This document shows, one piece after another, positions 12,035 through 23,365 of a stretch of DNA of 64,000 nucleotides. Source of the DNA: Lepidodermella squamata (lineage: Eukaryota > Gastrotricha). Below the pieces are notes generated by a model. It made no database searches. It was not told the DNA's origin and saw nothing but the letters and a program-made list of their open reading frames with translations. Position 1 is the first letter of the stretch, and every line of letters starts with the position of its first letter. The DNA is taken from positions 62,001 to 126,000 of the forward strand of contig JBLDXI010000105.1 in NCBI GenBank assembly GCA_047495785.1, written 5' to 3'. The translations under genes were made by a program, and so were the position numbers.

Positions 12035-13054
12035 TTGTTACGCCTGATTTTTGGAATATAAGAAGAGACGAGCGGAAAAGTTCGTAAGAACAACAAAGTA
12101 TCGAGTATCCTTTTTGTATATACTCGAAAAGACAGATGCTCAGATTTATTGCCTAGCAAACTTGATTTGAATTTCAAAAAGCTGCTGGCACCTTCTCACA
12201 GAGAGAGAGCTCATATTCAGTACTGATTCAGGAAGAATAAGTGACGAATAAGTGAGCCGTATCGATCGCCAAATTGAAATCGCCTCTTGTTCGTTTGAAA
12301 ACATGCTGTTCATGCATGACGCAGGTCTTGCTTGATAGCTTTTAACCTGGAAGGTGTTATAGGTTTTTCAGTTATAGAAATCGTCGGTTTTGGGCACGGT
12401 TGATATCTTAAAACGTATTTGCGAAGTTTGCGAATTACCTAAAGTACCCCCACCTCGAGAGGTCTATGCAAAGAAACTCAAAAAATCTCAGGGCGACCTT
12501 TTAATCAAAAAGCTTCGACGCTGAAAATACTCAAACGTACCTCGCAGTGATCTTGTTTCGTAGGTAAACAAATCCTATACATTTTGCAGGGCGTTATTTA
12601 TCGATCTTTCTGTGAATTAAAAGTACTTAAATTTCCATTCCTATCCATGTGCCGCGTAATTTCAATTGATAAAAATTGATCGACTTCCCTTCAGCAGCCG
12701 AGTCCAGAGTTTAGCATGTTTAGACTAGGTACATGATGCTTTTTTATTTAGAAAAGTTTAGATACATGCCTAATTCTCGAGCTCGAATGTCTGAAGCCGA
12801 TAATTGACGCACGCAGAGAAAATGAGATTCGACGCAAATTACCTGTCGCTTGGCGAGCAAAAACCGTGCTGCCGTTGAGTACAAGTGCATCAGCGAATGC
12901 TTAAACCTGAAAACGATTCTAAAATTTTCCAGAATATTACATTCTCCACAATTGTTATCATTTTAGCTTGTTATAATGAACTCCGAAGAACAAGCGGCAA
13001 ATGATGGCGCGAGGATGAAGCAGTCATCGGAGTAAGAAGGGAGAAAGGCCTGAT
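12035..13054. other. Intergenic DNA upstream of NR-C
   Basis: No gene recognised. An ATCGAT site at 12261-12266, about 230 bp upstream of NR-C, resembles the ATCGATTA element found before the other minus-strand receptors but is only a partial match. Confidence 0.4.
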
Positions 13055-13700
13055 GAGAGCAGATACAGCTCCACGGCCTTGAACGCGTTCGTCCTGTTCC
13101 TAACTTGAGCTGGTATTTATGTATTCAGGCTCTATGCTCTTTAGCCTTTAGCTGCCTATGGGGTTACAATGCGGCAAGGGAAAAATCAAAACAGCGATTT
13201 CGCCGCGCAGCTTCTTATTGGTAATATTTCTGGAATTTTGCTGCTCGGTTTGGTTTTTGCCTGCCGCATTCAAGAAAATATGTAATTATCACTTCAACGC
13301 CTTCTTCAATTCAACGAGTTCCCTTTGTTTCCGAGTTTCCATGTTTTTCGCATTCAATTTCACATCTCTGCATTCACTGCATCATTTGCAGAGTGCTTCC
13401 ACTTACAAGAGTCAACAGTTGGAACTGTTTTCGCTCGCGGCTGGAAGAACATTTGCGCGGCGTATACAGCTGCAACAGCTAGCTAATCCTGATATCCTGC
13501 CCCCTGCTCTTGTTTCTCCACCAGTACCCTGAACCCTGAACTTCGCGTGAGTTTCGCTTCAAATTTTAGCAGCATCCATCAACGCATATTGTTCATTTGT
13601 TCCAGCCTGTAAACGCTGCTGGAGAAAACTTGGCGGCTGCCATGAGCAAATGGAACCCAATTCTCGTCGATAATCGAATTTTAGGGGAACGTGTGTTCCT
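13055..13700 (+). pseudogene. Relic of a nuclear-receptor ligand-binding region
   Basis: Fragments of four ligand-domain exons lie in the right order but cannot be joined. About 13066-13098 encodes IQLHGLERV (exon 2 end). About 13209-13275 encodes IGNISGILLLGLVFACRIQ (exon 3). About 13400-13530 encodes FARGWKNICAAY, then after a frame change QLANPDILPP (exon 4). About 13608-13700 matches exon 5 (NLAAAMSKWNP). No DNA-binding exon is seen. Frame changes and lost splice sites mark it as dead. The most similar intact copies are NR-A and NR-I, judged by eye. Confidence 0.75.
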
Positions 13701-13779
13701 CGAATGCGCGCGTTTGCCTACGACATATATCCCACATCCGATATATAGAATGCTCTGAATCATACTCATATTTAAGTAC

Positions 13780-14050
13780 TTCCTAGAGCTTCCTCACAGG
13801 ACAGAAATCGATGCAGCATATCCAACTGAGCACGTTGCAGTCTGTGAAACGACGGTGCGTCAAATTAGCCGTAGTGCCATGCGTTAGTTAACTGTTAAAT
13901 AGCTTAGCAGTACTCCATATTTTTTTACGCACAACGAAAATGAATTGAAGCATAATATTTTCCTAACAAAATTTAGCAATTTTTTGAGCAGAGAATTCGC
14001 ATTCTTTGATTTACAATACGTCTGTTTCAACTGCATCAGCGAGAAATTCG
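13780..14050. repeat. Dispersed repeat, copy at 13.8 kb
   Basis: The segment can be aligned by eye with 21890-22140: GCTTCCT, an ATCGATG block, the GTCTGTG and AATTAG blocks, then TTCCTAACAA and the GAGAAAT block follow in the same order. A partial third copy is at about 5300-5400. Nature unknown; it may be an old transposon or a co-duplicated flank. Confidence 0.5.
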
Positions 14051-14065
14051 CAGCTGTGGATAATA

Positions 14066-14511
14066 CCGTATTTCATCGATTAATAGCCTCCCTCGAATAA
14101 AAGCCCCCTCGAATAATAGCCCGAAATTTTAGGCTATTTTGAGCATTTAAAAGTAAATAATAGCCCCCTCGAATAATAGCCACGCCATGCCTTGTCCGAA
14201 GCAGGTGGCGCGCTGGAGGAGGGAGGAGGAGGGGAAAAGCTGTCCTAATTGCGTCGCCTTATACTGCCAAGCGGATTAAAGGTGGTGGACGTAAGCCGTT
14301 GTTTGTTGATGCCGAGGATTAATTAGCAGCATGGGTCAAAAAACATAGAATTCAACAGCGCAAACGACTTGCGATGATGAAATTTGCCAATTACCGATAA
14401 ATAATAGCCCCCCTCGAATAATAGCCCCCTCGAATAATTGCCTCTTTTTTTGGACCATTTTCGGAGTTTCGGAAAAAATAGTAGCCATGGCTATTATTTG
14501 AAGAAATACGG
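14066..14511 (+). mobile_element. Pogo/Tigger-like element remnant with Tc5-type domain fragment
   Basis: The ends read CCGTATTTC, inverted, and are flanked by TA at 14064-14065 and 14512-14513. Sub-terminal AATAATAGCCCCCTCG repeats occur at both ends. The centre (about 14238-14400) encodes RIKGGGRKPLFVDAED, then a TAA stop, then LAAWVKKHRIQQRKRL. This resembles the CENP-B/Tc5 helix-turn-helix region of pogo-family transposases. The element is 446 bp, so most of the transposase, including the DDE core, is missing. It is best read as an internally deleted, non-autonomous copy. Its AGCCCC end motifs link it to the elements at 5704 and 22263. Confidence 0.75.
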
Positions 14512-14649
14512 TATTGCAAAATTGATACATTATGAAGACCTAGCTATCAGAAGTATTTGTATAGTGCCAATTGAAAAAAATAAGTTACTGGTATTTAGCA
14601 GGAAATCTACCACCGATCTCGCAAATCCAAGCTAACACGTGTATTTAGT

Positions 14650-14880
14650 TTCAGGGGTCCGCGGTTTTGGAAAGGGTCTCGGAGGTTTTCTGAGGTTGAG
14701 GGGTCATACTTTTTTATTCTAAATTCGCGTGTGGGTATTTTCAGCCCGAATTTATCTGACCAGAGGGTCCCATCTGTGATATTTTTGTGGTTTTCTTGTC
14801 TGGACCTCTCGAGGTGGGGGTACGATAAAACCCCGTACCACCGTACCCCGGTAGTTCGCACGCCGTTCGCAAGTAAACGA
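14650..14880. repeat. Dispersed repeat with GGGTATTTTCAGCCC core, copy at 14.7 kb
   Basis: The core is at 14733-14747, followed by sequence rich in GTGGTTTTCTTG and short palindromes around GTACC. An inverted relative is at 30050-30225, and shorter pieces lie near 5613, 41640-41750, 44952 and 62670. No coding content. Confidence 0.55.
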
Positions 14881-15034
14881 CCAATAATAGCGGCTCCTCT
14901 AAATTTATTGGCTGCATTGGACACACTAGATTACCCTCGTCCATCATCCGAAATCAAATAAGCCTTGTAATACTTGCTGCTTTGCTTCTCTAGGCACTAG
15001 TGAATTTCTCAATTCAAAAAGTTCAAAAGTCATC

Positions 15035-16734
15035 ATGACAGCTTTTGAGGACAACATCAAGTTGGTTTCTCAAATTAACCAACCGCCTCAGCGCCTTTGC
15101 AAAGTATGCGGTCTCGTAGCGACGAAACGTCCCGCTTACCAACCGCGAGCCTGTGCTGCTTGCGAAAAGTTTTTCAGACGCAGTGTCGAACGGTGGCAAT
15201 CACTGGAATGCAACCACACTTACGCGAGTGCTGGCGATCCGCCACCTAACTCGAATATGCGGCGTAGCATGTGCAAGAAATGCCGGTTCGAAAGATGCAT
15301 CCGAGCTGGCATGAGAAGTGAGTTTACACAACATTTATTTATAAGGAGCATCTGTGTTCCGAGAGCAAGGTGAGACTTTCAGAGTGATGGGGATATCATC
15401 CGAACGGGCGAAAAAATGAACATTTTGTCCGCTGTTGGTGCCACGCGGCTACTCTGAGTTGGAAAATAATTCGCAATGAACGCGGGTGAAATCTCGATAG
15501 GTTGGAAATATGTTGTATTTTTATTGCGATCAAGAGAAGCTTTCTCTATTTGACAAAAGACTCATTCGTAGATGATCAATAATTATTCCTTATTCCTAAT
15601 TATTTATTCCTCTAAATTTCAGATACTTGGAAACTTACAAAACATTTTATCTAGCTGTGTCTAGTTAAAATTAGATTTTCAATTGATCCGTCTCCCGTCT
15701 AAAATTGTTATTAATTTTAATTGTTAATCAAGGTAAATTTCTGACACGCCCCGATATCAGAAATGCATCCAAGCAGGCGATTGATGTATGCCCATCGTCA
15801 TCGACTGGTTTCGTAGTGGAAAATACGTTGAAAAGAGCTATCGATATTCAACTGTTGCTTCTCGACCTAGAAAACGTATTTTCACTGCCAATTTTAGTTT
15901 TATTGAGACAAATGAAATAGTTACCTCTTAGTTACCACTGAAGACCACCTCTCTTGAGGAGTTATCTTGCAACTCCCAGGACATCTCGAAGCTGTTCTCT
16001 AGCACAATGGCTGGCTTTTTTCGGGTGGCTCAAACGTTTAGCGATCAAATGCAAGGTATGGTCTCAGAACTTGAAAAATATGTCTTCATATGTGTATTTC
16101 CAGCTTATTTTTGCTTGTCCGAATGTGAATTGCAGAGCCTTAGAGCCAGCAATTGGTGGAGCGTTGGGGTAGCCTACTCATCTCTGCCCAACAACACCGG
16201 CAGACTTATGACTAATCCCAGTGTCCTACCATTATTCCTTGCCACTTTTCCAGAAGCTCAGGTGATTCACTTGAATCTTGAGGTCCGATTTCGACAATAG
16301 CTTATCGTTTATTTTCTTTTAGCCGGCAAAAAATGCTGAAAAGAAATTGGCAGAAGCCATGAGCCAATGGAATCCCAGCCTCATCGAAATAGCTCTACTG
16401 TCTTGCCGCCTGTTTCTCCGCCGTGTGTGATTCATCTAGCAATATATAGATAAATGGCTTAATTTTTATGTGAATAGGTACTGGCGATTGCGAGTCATCT
16501 GGCATTAAAGCAGCGCGAAAGCGTGTTGGAATAGCTTTCGAATTGATGTGCTACAAATTGCACGGCTCGAACGCCCCGAAAGTCATGCGATACGTAACCA
16601 ATCTTGAATCTCTCATCAGCCTCACGTGGCGAGTTGCCTTCGATTGCTGCGCCGTGCTTATGAAACGACTCGCAGCCTCGTCCAGCTCGAATGAAATTGC
16701 TATTAGCAACAAGCAAATGCTCGATTTGATGTAG
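15035..16734 (+). CDS. Divergent nuclear hormone receptor NR-D
   Basis: Six exons (15035-15317, 15733-15875, 15932-16055, 16104-16261, 16323-16422, 16478-16734) give 354 aa. The DNA-binding domain is CKVC, 14 residues, CAACEKFFRR, then CNH and SMCKKCRFERC, close to NR-B and NR-F. Exon 4 reads LSECELQSLRASNWWS then AYSSLP in the helix 3-5 segment; WW for WK is unique in the array. The upstream acceptor CTCTAG stands about 40 nt before the ATG. AATAAA is at 16834-16839. It converges with NR-E across a 427-bp spacer, mirroring NR-F/NR-G. The function follows the family: a nuclear transcription factor with unknown ligand and target site. Confidence 0.9.
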
Positions 16735-17161
16735 ACTGGAAAAGGCTGACTGGAAAATTCATGCTAAAATATGTACAGCTCATCGCCTGGACCGTGAAAC
16801 CAGCCGTTCATTGAGCGGCCTTTGAAATGAATTAATAAAGAACTGCTCATTAGCTGCCGTTACTACGAAAAAAACCACACGGAAATAAGTATACATAGAG
16901 CTCAGAAGATCGTGCGTAGATCCAAATTTTACCATTTACCATACCATCTGAGTCGGACCCAAAAGGTCTCTCCCAGTGTCAAATTTAGGGCTACTTTTAT
17001 ATGACTGGGTAAAAGACAATGCTTCATAATCTATTAATAATTACTCGGAATTTATGGGATAATAAAAATCCACTCGTGCAATAATAACTTGTTAGAGAAC
17101 TTCTGCCGTAAAATGAAAATGAAACATTTATTATTATAAAACAAGTAATGCGTAATGTCTT
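16735..17161. other. Convergent spacer between NR-D and NR-E
   Basis: A 427-bp spacer holding both polyadenylation signals (AATAAA at 16834-16839; TTTATT, read on minus as AATAAA, at 17127-17132). No other feature seen. Confidence 0.6.
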
Positions 17162-18691
17162 TCACATCTTGTCAATCACACCGAGCGTGAACTTGATGCC
17201 GAGTGCCCTTTCGTCGTGGCTAACTGAAGCCTCGAGTTTCTTCATAACTGCGACGCTGCAATCGTCAATAACTCGCGAAGTGAAGCCGATGAGGTTTTCA
17301 GCTTCCGAAACCTTCTTCATCACTTGCGCCATTCGTTGGCCGTGCAGCCTGTGGCAGATCAAAGCAAAAGCCGTATCAACACATTTCCGCGCTGCTTTCA
17401 CGGCAAGTGACTCATCACAATTGCTAGCACCTTCAAATACAACGTAACTGAGTATAGAAATGATTATTCAAGGTTTAAGGCAGTATTATACCTCGCAGAA
17501 ACAGGCGGCACGAGATCAGAGCTATTTCGATGAGGCTTGGGTTCAATTCGCTCATGGCTTCCGAAACTTGGCTCTCAGCAGCTCTGGCCGGCTGTAAAAG
17601 AGATATATTTGATGCGAATAGTGGGAAAAGTGTCAATTTTACCATAACTTCTGGAAAATTGTCCAGAAGACTGGGTAAAACACTGGAATTGGCTAAAAGC
17701 CCGCCGCTAGTGCTCGGTAGAGACGAGTAGGCTACTGTGACGCTTTTCCAGTTTCGAACTAGCAGCGATTGCACATCAGATTCGCTCAAGTTGAAATTTT
17801 CTAATAACTGCAAATTTTGAAAAACAACAGTGTTACAAAAAATCGAAGCCATACCCAGCATTAGGCAGCCAAACTTTCGGCCGAGGTGAAGGAATGCTGC
17901 CATGTTGACGAAAATAAGCTTTCTAATGAACTCAAAATCGCACATGTGAGCATCTACAAAGGTGCTCCTCGTCGGCAGCTGTTGAAATGATGATCTGTAG
18001 AACGCATTCATTAGTGAAGATGAGCTTTAAAATACCTGCTCGAGGCCGTGAAGAAGCAGTTGAAGGTCAATGGCTTTTTCCAGCGTATGCTCAACTATAA
18101 AACCATATTTTGGCGATGGGCACATATCAACCCCCAGATTTTGTTCGACTTTGAATTCCGCATTCGTCAGATATTTACCTTTGAAGCATGAACAGTTACT
18201 GATATAACAGTAATTTCCTAATCATCTCATTTTGATGTTTTGTGTTCAATTTCTCATCCTTTTTGTTGTTGTAAGTCTAGTAACATTTAAATAGAAAGAA
18301 TTTGAGCCCCAGAAAGAACGGCGTGCTTCTACAACCATGGCGAACAGCCGAAATTCGCAAATGCTAATCTAGCTCCCAGATTCGGAGTATCTCGCCTGAG
18401 GATCCGAAATGTAAATCAATCTGAAATGCTTAATTTACTTTTTAGACCAGCGCGAACGCATGCTTCGAATCGGCATTTCGAACAATCAAATTTGCACCAA
18501 TCTCGAGGACTTTTCGCTTTTGCCAAAGCCGTTGCATGAAAGTCGTGGTTGCACCTCAACCGCTGCCATTTCTCACAGTTGCGGCGGAAAAATTTCTGAC
18601 AAGCCGCACAGGTTCGGGGTTGATAACAGGGGCGAGGTGGCACAAGGCACCCACAAACCTTGCATATTGCTATTGAATTAAAAGATGTCAT
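17162..18691 (-). CDS. Divergent nuclear hormone receptor NR-E
   Basis: Six exons in transcript order: 18691-18439, 18178-18036, 17978-17855, 17800-17643, 17591-17492, 17430-17162; 348 aa. DNA-binding domain: CKVC, 14 residues, CAACQKFFRR (P-box AACQK), second finger CNH to DCSKCRFEAC. An extra Cys (DWCKFD) sits just before the last Cys pair, replaced by Arg in NR-G. Exon 4 has NLSESDVQSLLVRNWKS and AYSSLP. Nearest relatives are NR-G and the pseudogene at 31.7 kb. The ATG directly follows TTTTGATAG, a possible splice or trans-splice acceptor, and an ATCGATTA element lies 150 bp upstream. For exon 4 I used the acceptor at 17801-17802, which keeps frame and length (158 nt) like the other copies. 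Confidence 0.9.
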
Positions 18692-18840
18692 CTATCAAAA
18701 CATAACGATTTCAATTCTAGAACTTGCATCCAAAAAAGCGCATAAAATAGCATGCACAATAGGCATACTAAACTCACATTGTCGGAAATGTGGGTGATTA
18801 CTACGCTGCATGCAATAGGTATACGGCTGCGTTTTAGCGT

Positions 18841-18847
18841 AATCGAT
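18841..18847 (-). promoter_or_regulatory. ATCGATTA promoter element candidate, NR-E
   Basis: On the minus strand ATCGATTACGC, about 150 bp upstream of the NR-E start. Equivalent sites precede NR-G, NR-J, NR-K and the 31.7-kb pseudogene. Inferred from recurrence only. Confidence 0.45.
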
Positions 18848-20170
18848 AAAATGGCAGGTGATGCACGTTGACGTAGAAGTATACAGTGGGCAGAAGAAAC
18901 TAGGCTGAAATGACAGTGCGCCGCTTTTATTTTCTCCAGGTATGATGTGCGGTTTTATGTGATCTATGATGCGAGGTAGCGATTTCTCTTTGGAATCGTC
19001 GCATCTCAATCGACATCATGTCATAGACTTCAAACGATCTGAGTATTCAGCACCTTCAGTACTCGAGTAATACAGATAATTGTGATGAGTCCCCTGGCAG
19101 CGCGAAGGCAGCGCGAAAGGCAGCGCGAAAGCGCGTTTACCATCGAACAACCCGAACAATTTAATTTGGCCCCTTTGTTCACCTGATTTTGAGCACTTGA
19201 GGAGTTGTTTCGGAGCTGTTCGGCTGGAAATTTCTCAAAAACAGGCGAACAAAGGGTCAATCAAATTGTTCGGCATTGTTCGAATGAGTCAAAATGATTC
19301 TGAGGTAGATCCGCACGGTATATTCGTACAGTGGAATTTTCCGCACGTATTATCCGCACGCATAGAATAATGAGTGATGGAAATTTTCCGCATGGCGTTG
19401 GTGTTGCGTAATCGACAAAAAATTTGGAGCGGCAATTCCCGCACGCCACAAGCTTAACCCGTTGGTCACCGTATCATTCTTGTCAATTTATCCCTTTTTG
19501 TTTGATGAAATGGAGCTTAAGTGCGATATATGCAATAATGGAAAGACTTATGCTCCAACTAGAGGTCTCCCGTCTCGCTATTCACAAAGATAACGCGCAT
19601 AAGCAACTACAACAGACGCCGTCGAGTCAACAATGTAAGATCAGGCTATTATTTGATCTCGAGTCCCATTATAAATTCCACTTCTACAGCAATAAACGAG
19701 TCTTCCTCTGACACCGGCCGGTCATTTATCGCCTCCTCTTCAAATTTGTTACCCCCGGCACAACCTGAAATTTCATTCGCCTTACATGAGTCCAACATTG
19801 AGCCTAGATTGGCTTCAACGCCCATGCCTGTTCCTCCGATTCCATCTGTGGTTGCACCTCCTTCACCCCACGACGTCTACGGCAATGGTTTCCGCACCAA
19901 TAACTTTTTAGAGGTTGGAACAGCCATGTCAACAAAGTCGCACACGGTTTCCACCTTAATGTGTCGCGATTCTCTAATTTCCATATTCGCGAACACCGGA
20001 TCACAACATCTCGTCTTCGGCGGCTAACTATAAGCTGTCGAGAAAGAGTGTATATCAGAACGTAACAGATCGCATCAAGGCCTTTTGGGCTGAATTGGCT
20101 AACGCCCCAGCACTGCAGAACAACGCCGAACACATGGGTTGAAAATGTCTGGGTCACTGATTTCAAGAGA

Positions 20171-20245
20171 GTAGATGGCTTAGTAGTGAGAGAGGCTGGG
20201 TTAGGAGTGTGAGAACGATGGTTCAACTCCCACAGCCCTCGCAGA
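20171..20245 (+). other. tRNA-like relic (A-box and B-box)
   Basis: TGGCTTAGTAGT resembles a pol III A-box, GGTTCAACTCC at about 20220 a B-box, and a T-rich run follows at about 20246. Acceptor and T stems pair poorly, so it is at best a tRNA pseudogene or SINE head inside repeat DNA. Confidence 0.25.
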
Positions 20246-21889
20246 TTTTTATTTTTTTTGCCTGAAATTATTTTCCTTGAAGAATTCCGAACAAGTCCGA
20301 ACAAATTGGCGTTAAAAAACCGAACAAGTCAGTACAATTCGATTTCACCCCTTTGTTCGGCAGACATTTTCAACATTCTCGATGAGGTCGACATTGACGC
20401 CACCAGTGATGATGAAGGCACTGATGATGAAGCTAGCGCTATTGCTGATATGAGGGACAGCTCAAATTGTGATGATTAAAACTTGCATTTATTCTTTAAT
20501 TTCTCGTGCGGAAAATAAAATAAAAGTTGTGTGGAAAATTCCACTCAAATTGAAGACTGCGGTTAAATTCCTATTTAAATCGTGCGGAAGGTTCCAGTCC
20601 AGATGCGGAACATTCCACAATATCGGGACCTACTGACTCAGAAACTGACTCGGACATAGTGAAGTTTTATGGTTAACATGACCCTGTTTTACCTGCATTT
20701 TAAATCTTAATATTCTCCACATTGACTGAATTCTGTCTTCCGCTCTCAATAATCACCAATGTCGTCCATGAGACGTACCAGGACTATATTTCAGGTTCGA
20801 AGGTCGTTGTAGCTAAAAATTACCTCATTAGCAGCGATCGTTATTTTTCTTCTGCGACCAGCAAAATATCGCATTCATGAAAATCACGTATTTACGCAAA
20901 GATAAGCTTTTAGCGGTGGCCTGAAGATCTCGATCTTAAAGAAAACGGGTCGCGAAAAGATCAGTTATACTGTTTTCAATTTTAATTATTATTATCGATG
21001 GCAATTTTATTTGTTAATAAATAAAAAATTCGCTAACGAAAGCAATTATTATGCACACTTATGCTAAACACATCACGTGATTTTTTACGCAAACCCCGAT
21101 AACGGAAGCTACGAAGCCGCTGCGTCCTGGTACGTCTCATGATGTCGTCCACATAGTTACAATCTACCAGTGGGTTGAATATTGAAGTCATCGACATACG
21201 CAAATACAGCCGAACTGCCACTGCAACAAGAGCTGGGTTAAAATAGCTTGCGACCGGCTGGGAATCGGACCCAGTAGGGCCTTCGAATGTCCTAAGGGTT
21301 GAACCGTTCACCAGATATAGCCTAGCCATATATGCTGGTAGAATTTACTAATCTTGACAGCAGATGGTACTTCGTGATTGAAGCCGCACTGCTCCTACTC
21401 GATTGAACTGAAACGGTATTTATTAGTTTCGCCTCTTTGAATTCAATCTGAAAGTAAGGCTGCTTGTGGTACGCAATCAACTCCGTTGAGGTCGTTTCGC
21501 GTGAAATCGGCAGTGACCCATTTTTTGTTGGGGGATTGGGGGATTATCAGGGCTTGGGGATTTTTGCCGTAATTTGTTCAATTAAAGTGCTAACTCGAAC
21601 TTTTTTCATGCTGATGATTCAATGCCCACAGTAAATCGATGATCTATCATCACTGTTTAACACGTCAGTCTATACTAAATATCCCAGGATATTTTATTAG
21701 GGCATGTATGAGCTAAATTAGCAAGCACCTGTCAAGTGTTTGCTTTTTGAAACACAGACCACAGACGACAGCAGACATGATAATGGCGAGATCAACAACA
21801 CCTACTACATAATGTATAGCTTATAGCTGATAGCGCAGGCATAGCTTCCTCCACTAGCAGGATGCTCTGCCCCTCATTCAAGTGCTTAT

Positions 21890-22140
21890 TAAAGCTTCCT
21901 TATAGGGCAGACGGCAGACATCGATGTGGCGTATCCAGCTGTATTCTGTACACTAAAGTCTGTGCAAAATGTTGATGAGTCGAATTAGCGGTTGAGTGAA
22001 CCATTAAACAGCTTTTAGTGTTACTCCGTAATTGCATTCAAGCAGCACATTTCCCTAACAATATTTGAGAAAACACAGAAAGTTCATTGATTTGCCCTAG
22101 TTCAAATACTGTTCCAACCGCGACAGCGAGAAATGCATAG
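21890..22140. repeat. Dispersed repeat, copy at 21.9 kb
   Basis: Alignable by eye with 13780-14050, sharing the GCTTCCT, ATCGATG, GTCTGTG, AATTAG, CCTAACAA and GAGAAAT blocks in the same order. No coding content. Confidence 0.5.
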
Positions 22141-22262
22141 CCATGACCTCTTTTTGCCTCTCTTCTCTCTTTGTAGCTTAGCTAGGACCGATACATAGCT
22201 AAGCCAATACGTAATTCGTCGTTATCCCAAAACTTAGGCTATAGTGGAACATCTGACACCTA

Positions 22263-23229
22263 CCGTCATTCGGGGCTATCGCGGGATACGGGGCTATTCG
22301 GTAAAAAGTTTATTCAATTAGTAGAATAAAGCTTACTCAAAAACTATAAAGTCAAAGTCGATAAATTTTTGCACGGAGCTACCTCGATAGATGACTCTTA
22401 TTCTATCAAAAGTATGAGTTCAAAGAGTAAACGGTTCTGAAGCTGCAGACTCACCTTTTAGGTGTAAGTTTAACTCAAGAAAACCCCTGTGTTGCATTGA
22501 ATTACCTGGACCGGAATAGATCATTGCGAGGCTCTGGACCAATTTCTTCTGAATCTACGGACGCTTAGGACCTTTGGAAAATTTGAAACTCCCCGATCCG
22601 ATGCATACTTTTGTCAAATTAATTGATACCGAATAGCCCCATCGAAAAGCGAAGTTGAAGGGTATTTCTTTTAACATGATTGAATATTCTAATGAGCTGG
22701 GTTGTTGGTATGTTTCTCGGTAAATTACGCCGACTTTGAATTTAAGATGCTTGATAAACTTGTAATTAAGCTTTATCGGGGAAAGGCTGATAATGCATTT
22801 GGCAATGAAAATTAAAAATTAATTGATTTACTGCGAATAAAGGAAAAACTGTCTAATTAAAAGCCAACTATTTGCATGGCATAAGTTTGTTTGCATAAAA
22901 ACGGCTGTTATTTTGCTGTAGAAAAAAATAATTTAGGCAAAAAAAACCTAAAAAATGAACCCTTGTGGAATCGAACCGCTGACCTTTTAATGATCTCGCC
23001 ATTGACAACTGTGATAAAAAACCACTCGGCCACACGTCCTTGCTTATTTACTAATATTAAGATGTCTATATATGTGTCAATAATAGCCCCACACATTTCC
23101 GAATAGCCCCATCCGTGGGGCTATTCGGAATATGAGTGCCATTCGAATCAGGAGACTTGGAAACGTGTAAAAAAGCAAAAAAACCAGGGGCTCATTTTTT
23201 GACGCATACCAAATAGCCCCAAATGACGG
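22263..23229. mobile_element. TA-flanked CCGTCATT MITE
   Basis: Inverted ends CCGTCATTCGGGGCTAT and CCGTCATTTGGGGCTAT are flanked by TA at 22261-22262 and 23230-23231. Internal copies of GGGGCTATTCGG and AATAGCCCC recur. Length is 967 bp and no transposase is recognised. The end sequence and AGCCCC motifs suggest the pogo-like group of this window. It contains a tRNA-like relic near its right side. Confidence 0.75.
22962..23037 (-). other. tRNA-like relic inside a MITE
   Basis: On the minus strand GTGGCCGAGTGG fits an A-box, GGTTCGATTCC a B-box, and a T run follows. A possible anticodon stem-loop holds ATTAAAA, which would place UAA in the anticodon. The acceptor arms do not pair and the D region is too long, so this is probably a decayed tRNA or a tRNA-derived SINE piece. 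Confidence 0.3.
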
Positions 23230-23365
23230 TAGAGGACACCTTTAAGCAACGAAATTTCAGCCCTGTGGGCGGATATCTAGCTTTTTTTAACTTGACGGCC
23301 GAGCTCTGTTATCTCACCCAACACCCAACCTCTCGATCATTACAGAGCGTTGTTTTTTATTTAAG

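Larger units (their letters stand above)
18848..22262. other. Long intergenic stretch of eroded repeats
   Basis: No recognisable gene. From about 19300 to 20640 a degenerate element seems framed by CCGCAC/TTCCGCAC-rich inverted ends (left around 19303-19345, right around 20585-20632). CGAACAA-rich blocks at 19145-19290 and 20285-20365 are similar to each other. An inverted repeat of about 18 bp, ATGAGACGTACCAGGAC, lies at about 20769-20785 and 21123-21140. The open frames at 19653-20304 have biased composition and no domain. The dispersed repeat of 13.8 kb recurs at 21890-22140. Confidence 0.4.

Noticed and set aside
19653-20304. Proline/serine-rich open frames of 124-166 aa on both strands
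   Set aside because: No recognisable domain, low complexity, no splice partners, and they lie inside an eroded repeat.
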